NCBI GenBank assembly: GCA_016793465.1
Contig: JAEUJW010000003.1
Location: 1 to 41,548 of the forward strand
DNA from: Myxococcales bacterium
Lineage (GTDB): Bacteria > Myxococcota > Polyangia > Nannocystales > Nannocystaceae
Direction: 5' to 3'
DNA: 41,548 bases
The position numbers and the translations under genes were made by a program. The notes beneath the pieces were generated by a model. It was not told the DNA's origin, ran no database searches, and saw only the letters and a list, made by a program, of their open reading frames with translations. Of this stretch, positions 16,785 to 25,578 are shown one piece after another; within the stretch, counting starts at the first letter, position 1, and every line of letters begins with the position of its first letter.

Positions 16785-19492
16785 CCCCAGAACCAGCGAC
16801 TTCCCCGCTCCCAACAACGAGCGCCCTGATGAACAAGCCTTCCCTATTCCCCAAGACCAGCGAGATATTCACCAAGTTCCCGGTCACACTGATTGGCCAT
16901 CTTCGGCAGATCATGAGGGCCCCCTCGGCTTTCGAGGCGTTTCGATGCTATTGCAACCTCCTGGAGTGGCACACCACGTATCTGGCCAATCTGGCCAATA
17001 GCGTCTACAAAGATCGCCCAGGCGATCACGTCGATGAGCGTCTGGAGGCCCACCTCCGAGCCGCGTCTCTGCCGCTCTCCTTCGGCACCGTCGTCGGAGG
17101 ACTGCGGGCTCTCGCGCAGAGCAGTGTCGATTTTTCCACGAAGTTACCCGAGCTGGCAATGATCGTCAGTGAACGCTTGCCGGTCGAGCCGACGCGGATG
17201 GTCAAAGCGTTCCAAACCATCCGTAAAGGCCGCGAGACGTACCAGATTCCGCCCAGCCACCTGAGTTTGTACCTAAAGGACAACATCCCCGGAGAATCGT
17301 CGCTCGGCAAATGCACCCTCGACGCCTTCCTCTCCGAGATCGTCATCTACCGTAACAAGGGACTCGCCCATCAGAGCGAGGAGAGTTGGTTCCCCAATGA
17401 CCCGCAGATGTATACACTCCTCGTGGGTTATCTAGGCCCCGCGCTGGACGAGCTTCTCAGCTGGGCGCCCATGGCCGCACTCCTGTCCAACTACGAGGTC
17501 GTCGAAGGCGGCCCCGAGCTGCCGTCGCACGCAGGCGTGCGCATGTGCGATGTAACGCGATCGAGCGTGACAGAGGGGTTTGCACCGCTGGGTTCGTCCA
17601 CTCTTGCCCTTGGAGCGGGCCAGCAGCCCGACAGGCGATACATCGCTCGACGTACCCCGTCACCGACAGAGCTGCAAGCAGTGGTTTGCCATGTGCACTT
17701 CCCGCAGACCCTACAGACATCGGACCTCTTGTTCTGCCGCTATGCCCGGCACTATCTCCTGGCATACCTGGAACGCGGCCTGATCACCAAGACCCAGCGC
17801 CAGAGCGATCTGGAGCCGCTTCTGCGCAAACTGGCGATACCAGACGCCGGCCGTCAGAAGATCGAGAGCGAGATCCAGCAAGTCATCTTCAAATACAGGC
17901 CGGATGAGCTCGCCAATAGAGAATCACTGCAACAGCAGCTCGCGGTCATCCTCGGCAATGAGTGGGCGCAAGTACAAACACAGGTCCTGCAATTTCTGGA
18001 GCGACTCCCTCAGCGCCGGACAGATCACATCTTCGAGCAGATCTACAACAACGCGATCATGAGCTTCGAACAGCTCCGGGCAGAGAGCGAGCTTTCGGAG
18101 CCTGACTTGGACTCGGTTCTCGAGAACTTGGAGCAGGATGGAAGGGTTCGGCGCATGGGCGGATCGCTGGACCGCGCCCACGCGCACTTCAAAACCCAGG
18201 ACCCGAACAAACCCGCGTCTTTCCGCGAGATCCTCGAAGAGTTCCGCTCCCGAGCCAGCAGGACAAAGAAATACCCCGGCTTCATCTGGAAGCTCATCGT
18301 CTTGTGCGAGTCGCTGCTGGCTGACGATGGGATCGCGCTCAGCGAAGGTGAAGTGCTCGGCTACCTCGGTCTCTTCGAGGGATTCGCACCGAGCGGCGCC
18401 TCTCCCGATCCGGAGGAGAGCGAAGGAGCGATGCTCCTCCGGGTTGGCGAAGAAGACATCCGTGCGAACAGCGTCCGTGATCTTTTTGCGGCACTGGCCG
18501 AACTGCTGCGTCGCAGAGGGATCTCTCCATCCGCGGCGGTCCCTCACCTCGTCGGCCGAACTCGTTATCTCGTGAACTTCAAGCCAGAACACGCCAACGG
18601 AACGCCCTTCGCCGTCCCCGTCCACATCGGAGAGCTCGTCTTTGAGGCCAGCCGCAAGCGGGAACAAGCCCTCTCCGAAGCGATCGACTTCCTCGGCCGC
18701 CTGGGCCTCTCTGCCTCATCCCCGGACATTGAAGACAGGCGCGAGGCTCAGGAGGACAGCATCGATAGTAACGAAGAAGAGACATCTTCGTCGTTGCTCG
18801 GACTCGAGATTCGTACGGAGTCCGCTGATTCGCCGAAGCTCATCGACGGACCGACTGTTCCGAGGTTCTTCACCAACCTCCTTGAATATCTGCTCGGTCT
18901 CGGTATCTCTCTCGATGAGAAACTCCCAGTGCGAGCCGGCCGGGTTCGCTATCTCCTCGCGGAGGAGCCATACCATGCCAACAATCGCCGTTTCGACACG
19001 TTCATTGAGCGCGGCGGCTACTTCATGAACACGAACTTCAGCTATGAGCAGGCGATGTTGCACGCGCGCATGCTCTGCGAGGAGCTGGGGCTCCAGGCAA
19101 CTCCCGTCGACGGCGCTGTGGACGACCCCCAGGACACGTCCGTCACCCTGCAACTCGATTTCGACGGGCAGAAGATCTTCGCCACCGAGGTGCCAGAGTT
19201 CTTTTCTCAGGCGCTCACCGTACTGTACGAAAAGGGCGTCCTCTCCGACGCCGACATCCCCTACAAATCAGGTCGCGTGCGATACTTGATCGCTGAGTCG
19301 CCGATTCATGATCATGGCCGGGCGTTCATCCGTCCAGTCGAGGTCTATCTGGGTGGCCACCGGTACTTCATCGAGGCGAACATCAGTCGCCAGGGAGCTC
19401 TGGAGCTCGTTCAGCGTCTCGTGGCGAAGAAGAATCCGATCGCAAGCAGCATGGCTGGCCCGCCGCGCATGGGGGGAGACGGGAGAGCGTGA
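16781..19492 (+). CDS. Extra BREX-operon gene: HEPN-like N-terminus, triplicated GRxRYL repeat at C-terminus (903 aa)
   Basis: This gene is not part of the standard type 6 set. Residues ~20-270 are helical and contain IVIYRNKGLAHQ, with Arg191 and His197 spaced as in the R-x(4-6)-H motif of HEPN RNases. A helical middle (about 300-560) includes a winged-helix-like stretch (FEQLRAESELSEPDLDSVLENLEQDGRVRRM, about residues 428-458). The C-terminal third has three imperfect copies of one domain, each marked by GRxRYL: GRTRYL at 592, GRVRYL at 720, GRVRYL at 831, followed by a PxHxxGRxF-like strand and a helix. Copies 1 and 2 are separated by an acidic linker. Base composition and codon use are AT-richer than both neighbours, pointing to a separate origin. 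Yet it is joined to brxD and brxHI by 4-bp GTGA overlaps. I do not recognise the whole protein. An RNase effector or a phage sensor tied to BREX is a hypothesis. Confidence 0.85.
18500..19440 (+). repeat. Three imperfect copies of a ~110-residue protein domain
   Basis: The copies are centred on codons for GRTRYLVNF (from 18554), GRVRYLLAE (from 18938) and GRVRYLIAE (from 19271). Each continues with a similar pattern: a His-containing turn (PEHANGTPF, PYHANNRRF, PIHDHGRAF), a beta strand ending in an aromatic/acidic pair (ELVFEAS, YFMNTNF, YFIEANI), then a helix (EQALSEAIDFLGRL, EQAMLHARMLCEEL, QGALELVQRLV). The DNA is not conserved, so the repeat is old and visible only in protein. Confidence 0.7.
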
Positions 19493-22245
19493 GCATCTTC
19501 GCCAGCCTCTCCCCCCGACTGCAGCAGGCGATCGTCGACCGCCTCGGCTGGACCGGCCTCCGCCCCGTCCAAGAGCAGGCCGGCGAGGCCCTGCTCGCCG
19601 GCAAGAACGCCGTGGTGCTCGCGCCGACCGCCGGTGGGAAGACCGAGGCGTCGATCTTCCCGACGCTCTCGATCCTGATGGACAACCCCGCCGACGGCAT
19701 CGGCGCCCTCTACATCGCCCCAATCAAGGCGCTATTAAACAACCAGGCTGACCGCCTCGGCCGCTACACCGAGATGGTCGGCCTGAGCCGCTTCGTGTGG
19801 CACGGCGACACCGGGAGCGCCGACCGCACCCGGTTCATCCGCGAGCCCGCCGAGCTGCTCATGACCACGCCGGAGTCGCTCGAGGTCATGCTCGTCTCGC
19901 AGCGCGTCGACGCGGCCAAACTGTTCGCCGACCTGCGCATCGTCATCGTCGACGAAGTCCATGCGCTAGCGGGCACCGACCGCGGCGCCCACCTCCTCAG
20001 CGTCGTCGAGCGCCTCGCCCGCCTGTCCCGCCACGACCTCCAGCGCGTCGGCCTCAGCGCCACCGTCGGCAACCCGCGCGCCATTCTCACCTGGTTGCAG
20101 GGCACCTCGCGCCGCGAGGCCGTCATCATCGACCCGCCGAAGGATCCCGCCAGGCGCCAGCTCTTCGTCGGCCATCGCCCCTCTCTCCCTGAGCTCGCCC
20201 GCGACGCCGCCCGCGTCGCCCGCGGTCAAAAGAGCCTGTTCTTCTGCCAGACCCGCAGCATGACCGAGGCCGTCGCCGAGCACATGCGCAGCGCCGGCAC
20301 GACCGTGTTCGTGCACCACAGCGCCGTCTCCCGCGAGGAGCGCGAGCTCGCCGAGGAGCGGTTTAATAAGGGCAACGACGCCTGCATCGTCTGCACCTCG
20401 ACCCTCGAGCTCGGCATCGACGTCGGCGACCTCGACCGCGTCCTCCAGGCCGAGGCGCCCGACACCGTCAGCTCGTTCCTCCAGCGCATGGGCCGCACCG
20501 GCCGCCGCGCGGGCCAGGTCGCCAACACCTCGTTCTTCTGCGAGACCGCGGAGGGGGTCCTGCAGGCCGTCGCCCTCGTCGAGCTCGCGCGCGCCGGCTG
20601 GGTCGAGGACATCACCCCGCAGGACCGCTGCTGGCCGGTGTTCATCCACCAGCTCCTCGCCCTCTCGCTCGCCCACGACGGCATCCCCTTCGAGGACGCG
20701 TGGGACCAGCTCTCGCGCGTCCCCGACTTCCGCGGCATCACCCGCGCCGAGGCCGAGCGCCTGGTCGCGTGGATGCTGCGCGACAGGTCGCTGCTGCTGC
20801 TCGACGGCCGCCTCCTCATCGGTCCCAAGGCGGAGCGCCGGTTCGGCCGCCGCAACTTCATGGAGCTCTACGCGGTCTTCTCGAGCCCGCAGACCTACAC
20901 CGTCGAGACCACGACCAAACAGCCGCTCGGGACCCTCAACCAGGGCTTCGTCGACCGCCTGGTCGAGCGCGTGAGCTGCTTCCTCCTGGGCGGCCGCCCA
21001 TGGGCCGTCCTGGCGATCTTCCACGACGACCGCCGCATCGTCGTCGAGCCCGCGCCCCGCGGCCGCCAGCCGACCTGGGGCGGCATGCTCCCCCAATTCC
21101 TGGGCGAGCGCCTGTGCGCGAGGATCCGCGACGTCCTCGCCGCCGACGACGCGCCCGCCTACCTCACCCCCGAAGCCGCCGCGGTCCTCGCCGAACAGCG
21201 CGCCGCGATGTCCGGCTTCACGCGCGAGGGCGGGGTGATCGAGGTCGCCGACGACGAGCTGCGCTGGTGGACCTTCGCCGGCGGCCGCATCAACCACACC
21301 CTGCGCTACGCCCTCGGCGCGCTACACAGCGGGTGGAAGATCATCCCCGACAACTTCCTCATCAAGGTCCGCGGCGAGGGCCTGACCCAGCGCGACCTCC
21401 GCGAGGCGATCGACCGGATCTCCGAGCCCGAGTTCTGGGAGAACGAGCGCCTCTGGCAGGACGTCGCCGACACGCTCCCCAACTACCGCCTCAGCAAGTT
21501 CCAGCCGCTCATGCCCGCCTGGGTCGAGCGCGAGAGCCTCGCCAGCTACCTCCTCGACCTCCCTGGCGCCGCCCGCTGGCTCGCGGGCCTCACCCTCACG
21601 AGGCGGCCCGACCTCGCAGGCACGCCCACCGAAGCGCCGACAGCTCCCCCGTCGCCCCCGCCAGAACCTGCCCCGACGCGCCCAGCCGAATCCCCCGGTC
21701 GCATCCGCTGGATCGCCTCCCAGGCCGATTTCGCGGCCATGTGCGAGCAGCTGCGCGACGCGACCGTCCTCGGCTTCGACGTGGAGACGACGATGTACAC
21801 CCGCGTCCTCTGCCTCATGCAGATCGCCAGCGCCGACGCCGTGTACCTGGTCGACACCCTGGCCGTCACGGACCTCGACCCCATCGCGTCGGTCCTTGCG
21901 AACCCTGCGATCCTCAAGGTCATTCACAACGCGACCTTCGAGCGCAGCGTCCTCAAGCGCTACGAGCTCGAGCTCGCCGGCGTGGTCGACACCCTCGTCG
22001 TCTCGCGCCAGCGGCGGGGCAAACACCAGGAGGGCGGTCACAGCCTCAAGGCCGTGTGCTCCCGCGAGCTCGGCATCACGCTCGACAAGGCGGACCAGAC
22101 GAGCGACTGGTCCCAGCGCCCCCTCACCCCGTCCCAGCGCGCCTACGCGGCCCTCGACGCGGAGGTGCTGCTGCACCTGCATGCCCACTTCGGATCCCCT
22201 TCCTGCGACGCTAACGCAGCCCAGACCAAATTGTTCGACGCTTGA
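19489..22245 (+). CDS. brxHI: BrxHI Lhr-like helicase fused to an RNase D-like 3'-5' exonuclease domain
   Basis: The 918-aa protein begins at a GTG overlapping the previous stop. Residues 1-~720 are a superfamily 2 helicase of the Lhr type, as in BREX BrxHI: motif I APTAGGKTE (45-53, Lys51), motif II DEVH (155-158), motif III SAT, motif VI QRMGRTGR, then an Lhr-like winged-helix/accessory part. After a Pro-rich linker (about 715-740) comes a DEDD-family exonuclease domain: FDVETT (Asp764, Glu766), IHNATFERSVL (His813, Glu818 where Asp is usual) and YAALD (Tyr886, Asp890). It also contains the RNase D-like LDKADQTSDWSQRPLTPSQ. BrxHI is thought to unwind nucleic acid; here one polypeptide could unwind and degrade 3' ends. 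No terminator is evident after the stop. Confidence 0.92.
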   Translation: MSIFASLSPRLQQAIVDRLGWTGLRPVQEQAGEALLAGKNAVVLAPTAGGKTEASIFPTLSILMDNPADGIGALYIAPIKALLNNQADRLGRYTEMVGLSRFVWHGDTGSADRTRFIREPAELLMTTPESLEVMLVSQRVDAAKLFADLRIVIVDEVHALAGTDRGAHLLSVVERLARLSRHDLQRVGLSATVGNPRAILTWLQGTSRREAVIIDPPKDPARRQLFVGHRPSLPELARDAARVARGQKSLFFCQTRSMTEAVAEHMRSAGTTVFVHHSAVSREERELAEERFNKGNDACIVCTSTLELGIDVGDLDRVLQAEAPDTVSSFLQRMGRTGRRAGQVANTSFFCETAEGVLQAVALVELARAGWVEDITPQDRCWPVFIHQLLALSLAHDGIPFEDAWDQLSRVPDFRGITRAEAERLVAWMLRDRSLLLLDGRLLIGPKAERRFGRRNFMELYAVFSSPQTYTVETTTKQPLGTLNQGFVDRLVERVSCFLLGGRPWAVLAIFHDDRRIVVEPAPRGRQPTWGGMLPQFLGERLCARIRDVLAADDAPAYLTPEAAAVLAEQRAAMSGFTREGGVIEVADDELRWWTFAGGRINHTLRYALGALHSGWKIIPDNFLIKVRGEGLTQRDLREAIDRISEPEFWENERLWQDVADTLPNYRLSKFQPLMPAWVERESLASYLLDLPGAARWLAGLTLTRRPDLAGTPTEAPTAPPSPPPEPAPTRPAESPGRIRWIASQADFAAMCEQLRDATVLGFDVETTMYTRVLCLMQIASADAVYLVDTLAVTDLDPIASVLANPAILKVIHNATFERSVLKRYELELAGVVDTLVVSRQRRGKHQEGGHSLKAVCSRELGITLDKADQTSDWSQRPLTPSQRAYAALDAEVLLHLHAHFGSPSCDANAAQTKLFDA

Positions 22246-22354
22246 TTGCGGACACCGCCCACCCGACAATTTTCGGCGAGCGCCTGAGCCGTTACCCCTC
22301 GCTGGCCGGACTGGTCTCATCAGCGGCCCTCACCGCCGCAAACGGAAAAACCAC
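22246..22354 (+). promoter_or_regulatory. Gap between BREX and the second operon; weak promoter candidate
   Basis: This 109-bp gap is the only real break between the two operons. TTGCGG at 22246-22251 and AATTTT at 22268-22273 are 16 bases apart and could be a weak promoter. No terminator hairpin with a T run is visible, so read-through from BREX is possible. Confidence 0.25.
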
Positions 22355-23263
22355 GTGACACCTCGGATCTTGATCACCGGCTCAGCGGGCCTCGTCGGCT
22401 CCGCGTTGATCCATGAATTGCGCGCCCGCAAGTGCGTCATCCGCACACTCGACCTCCGTGACCCCGGCGAGGGTCGAGGCGACGTGCGCGACCCTGAATC
22501 CGTCCGGGGCGCGCTCGCCGGCTGCGACGGCGTCGTCCACCTCGCCGCCGTGTCCCGCGTCGTCTGGGGCGAGCGCGACCCGGTCGCCTGTCGGTCCACC
22601 AACATCGATGGTGTCCGCACCGTCCTCGACGCCGCGCTCGCCGCACCCGTACGACCCTGGCTCGTGTTCGCCAGCAGCCGCGAGGTCTACGGCCAGCCTG
22701 TCCGCCTGCCCGCCGACGAGGAGACCCCGCTCGCGCCGATCAACACCTACGGTCGGACCAAGGCGATCGGCGAGCGAATGATCGACGAGGCTCGCGACCT
22801 CGGGCTGCGCGCCGCAATCGTCCGCCTCTCCAACGTCTACGGCGGTGTCGCCGATCACCGCGACCGGGTCATCCCTGCGTTCACCCGCGCCGCCGCGCTC
22901 GGCGAGCCGCTGCACGTCGAGGGCCCCGACCACACCTTCGACTTCACCCACATCCGCGACACAGTCCGCGGCATCGCCCTCCTGGTCGACCTCCTCGCCA
23001 GCGGCGAATCTCCGCCGCCGCCGATCCACCTGCTCACCGGTCGCCCGACCTCCCTCGGCGAGGCCGCCGCCCTCGCCGTCGAGCTCGCCCGTAGTCGCAG
23101 TTCCGTCCGCGAGGCCCCGCCCCGCGACTACGACGTCGCGCGGTTCCACGGCTCGCCCGCGCGGGCGTGGGAGCTGCTCGGCTGGACGCCGCAGGTCGCG
23201 CTGCGCGACGGCCTCGCCGGCATGATCGCCGACCTGCGCGCCGAGATCGGCGGTGCCGCATGA
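22355..23263 (+). CDS. NAD-dependent epimerase/dehydratase (extended SDR)
   Basis: The 302-aa protein is taken from the GTG at 22355, which places the nucleotide-binding glycine motif right at the N-terminus (ILITGSAGLVGSAL, Gly9-x-x-Gly12-x-x-Gly15). The active-site Tyr132-x3-Lys136 is in INTYGRTKAIGE, and SNVYGG and the downstream PDHTFDFTHIRD are typical of sugar-nucleotide epimerases of the GalE/RmlB type. The substrate is probably a nucleotide-activated sugar, but cannot be read from the sequence. Only a weak purine stretch (ACGGAAAAA) precedes the start. It is the first gene of an eight-gene coupled operon, overlaps the next gene by ATGA, and would supply a sugar for the glycosyltransferase that follows. 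Confidence 0.88.
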   Translation: MTPRILITGSAGLVGSALIHELRARKCVIRTLDLRDPGEGRGDVRDPESVRGALAGCDGVVHLAAVSRVVWGERDPVACRSTNIDGVRTVLDAALAAPVRPWLVFASSREVYGQPVRLPADEETPLAPINTYGRTKAIGERMIDEARDLGLRAAIVRLSNVYGGVADHRDRVIPAFTRAAALGEPLHVEGPDHTFDFTHIRDTVRGIALLVDLLASGESPPPPIHLLTGRPTSLGEAAALAVELARSRSSVREAPPRDYDVARFHGSPARAWELLGWTPQVALRDGLAGMIADLRAEIGGAA

Positions 23264-25578
23264 AGGTCGTACAGGTCATCCACGGCTACCCGATGCGCTA
23301 CAACGCCGGCTCCGAGGTCTACACGCAGACGCTGAGCCACGCCCTCGCGGCGCGCCACGACGTCCACGTGTTCACCCGCGAGGAGGACCCGTTTCGCCCC
23401 GATTACGCCGTCCGCGACGAGCTCGACCCCGTCGAACGGCGGATCTCCCTGCACGTCGTCAACAACCCGCGCGGCCGCGACCGCTACCGCGACCCCGGCG
23501 TCGACGACCGCTTCGCCGCGCTGCTCGACCGCGTCCAGCCGGACATCGTGCATATCGGCCACCTCAACCACCTCTCGACCTCGCTGGTGTTCGCCGCCTC
23601 GCGCCGCCAGATCCCAGTCGTCTACACCCTGCACGACTACTGGGTGATGTGTCCCCGCGGACAGTTCATGCAGACGCACGCGCCCGACCCGGCCGACCTG
23701 TATCCCGCATGTGACGGTCAGGCCGACCGCAAGTGCGCCGAACGCTGCTACGCACACCTGTTCTCCGGCGCCCCCGACGAGCGCGAGCACGACGTCGCCC
23801 ACTGGACCGACTGGGTCCGCCGCCGCATGGCCCACCTCCGCGAGGTGAGCGAGCACGTCGACCGCTTCATCGCCCCCGCCCGCTACCTCCTGAACCGCTA
23901 CCGCGACGAGTTCGGGCTCCCGGAGGGCAAGCTCCTCTACCTCGACTACGGCTTCGACCGCACCCGCCTGCGCGGCCGCCGGCGCCGGTCCGGCGAACCC
24001 TTCACGTTCGGCTACATCGGCACGCACATCCCGGCGAAGGGGATCCACGTGCTCCTGCGGGCCTTCGCTCGCGTCCGCGGCGGACCGCGGCTGCGCATCT
24101 GGGGCCGTCCGCGCGGTCAGGACACCGAGGCCCTCAGGGCGCTCGCCCGCGGCCTCCCGCACGCCGCCGGTGAGCGCGTCGAGTGGCGGCCCGAGTACAA
24201 CAACGCCGAGATCGTGCGCGACGTATTCGACGAGGTCGACGCGATCGTCGTCCCCTCGGTCTGGGTCGAGAACTCGCCGCTCGTCATCCACGAGGCCCAG
24301 CAGGCGCGCGTCCCGGTGATCACCGCCGATGTCGGCGGTATGGCCGAGTACGTCCATCACGAGGTCAACGGCCTCCTGTTCGCCCACCGCGACCCCGACG
24401 CCCTCGCCGCGCAGATGCAGCGCCTCGCCGACGACCCCGCGCTGGCCGCCCGCCTGGGCGCCCGCGGCTACCTCGCCGACCCCTCCGGCGACATCCCCGA
24501 CGTCGGCGAGCACGTCGCGCAGCTCGAGGAGATCTACGCCGACGCGCTCCGCCGCCGCGACTCGGCCCGCATCGCCCACCAGCGCGGCCCCTGGCGCGTC
24601 ACCTTCGACACCAACCCCGACACCTGCAACCTGCGCTGCGTCATGTGCGAGGAGCACTCGCCCCACAGCCTCCTCCAAGTCGGACGCAAGCAGGCGGGCA
24701 AACCGCGCCGCTTGATGCCGATCGACCTCCTGCGCCGTGTGTTCGCCGAGGCCGCCGCCAACGGCATGCGCGAGGTCATCCCGTCGACCATGGGCGAGCC
24801 GCTGCTCTACGACCACTTCGAGGAGATCCTGGACCTCTGCCGCGAGCACCGCGTCAAGCTCAACCTGACGACCAACGGCACCTTCCCGCGACTCGGCGCC
24901 GCCGCGTGGGCCGAAAAGATCGTCCCGGTCACGTCCGACACCAAGATCTCGTGGAACGGCGCGACCGCTGAGACCCACGAGCAGATCATGCTCGGCGCCC
25001 GCTGGGACACCGTCCTGGACAACCTGCGCAGCTTCATCCGCGTCCGCGACGCCCACGCCGGCAACCGCTGCCGCGTGACCCTGCAACTGACCTTCCTCGA
25101 GCGCAACGTCGGCGAGCTCGCCGACATCGTCCGCCTGGCGATCGACCTCGGCGTCGACCGGATCAAGGGCCACCACCTGTGGGCCCACTTCGCCGAGATC
25201 GCCGATCAATCGCTGCGCCGCGACCCCGCGGCGATCGCCCGCTGGAACGCCGCCGTCGCCGCCGCCCAGGACGTCGCCGGCACGCACATCCAGCTCGACA
25301 ACATCTTCCCGCTCGACCCCTCCCGGCAAGGCGACATCGCTCCCGGCGGCGCCTGCCCGTTCCTCGGACAGGAGGCCTGGATCAGCGCCGAGGGCCGCTT
25401 CGACCCCTGCTGCGCCCCCGACGCCCAGCGCCGCACCCTCGGCGAATTCGGCGACCTCCACAAGCGCTCGCTGATGGAGATCTGGCGCGGCGACCCCTAC
25501 GGCGACCTCGTCGCAACCTACCGCACTCGGACCCTCTGCCAGGGTTGCAACATGCGCCGCCCGCCGGAGACCCCGTGA
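23260..25578 (+). CDS. GT4 glycosyltransferase fused to radical SAM/SPASM enzyme
   Basis: The 772-aa protein has two complete enzyme parts. Residues 1-~430 are a GT-B, GT4-type glycosyltransferase: N-terminal QVIHGYPMRYNAGSEVYTQ-like loop, GYIGTHIPAKGIHVLL, and the Glu337-x7-Glu345 pair in ENSPLVIHE. Residues ~445-772 are a radical SAM enzyme: the [4Fe-4S] triad Cys456-x3-Cys460-x2-Cys463 (CNLRCVMC), the MGEPLL and LTTNGT strands, and a C-terminal SPASM-like cluster region (CPF, DPCC, CQGC). The radical SAM half closely resembles the stand-alone enzyme at 30201. Joining a glycosyltransferase to a SPASM enzyme suggests radical chemistry and glycosylation on the same substrate, possibly a peptide or small molecule. 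It is coupled on both sides (ATGA, GTGA). Confidence 0.9.
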   Translation: MKVVQVIHGYPMRYNAGSEVYTQTLSHALAARHDVHVFTREEDPFRPDYAVRDELDPVERRISLHVVNNPRGRDRYRDPGVDDRFAALLDRVQPDIVHIGHLNHLSTSLVFAASRRQIPVVYTLHDYWVMCPRGQFMQTHAPDPADLYPACDGQADRKCAERCYAHLFSGAPDEREHDVAHWTDWVRRRMAHLREVSEHVDRFIAPARYLLNRYRDEFGLPEGKLLYLDYGFDRTRLRGRRRRSGEPFTFGYIGTHIPAKGIHVLLRAFARVRGGPRLRIWGRPRGQDTEALRALARGLPHAAGERVEWRPEYNNAEIVRDVFDEVDAIVVPSVWVENSPLVIHEAQQARVPVITADVGGMAEYVHHEVNGLLFAHRDPDALAAQMQRLADDPALAARLGARGYLADPSGDIPDVGEHVAQLEEIYADALRRRDSARIAHQRGPWRVTFDTNPDTCNLRCVMCEEHSPHSLLQVGRKQAGKPRRLMPIDLLRRVFAEAAANGMREVIPSTMGEPLLYDHFEEILDLCREHRVKLNLTTNGTFPRLGAAAWAEKIVPVTSDTKISWNGATAETHEQIMLGARWDTVLDNLRSFIRVRDAHAGNRCRVTLQLTFLERNVGELADIVRLAIDLGVDRIKGHHLWAHFAEIADQSLRRDPAAIARWNAAVAAAQDVAGTHIQLDNIFPLDPSRQGDIAPGGACPFLGQEAWISAEGRFDPCCAPDAQRRTLGEFGDLHKRSLMEIWRGDPYGDLVATYRTRTLCQGCNMRRPPETP

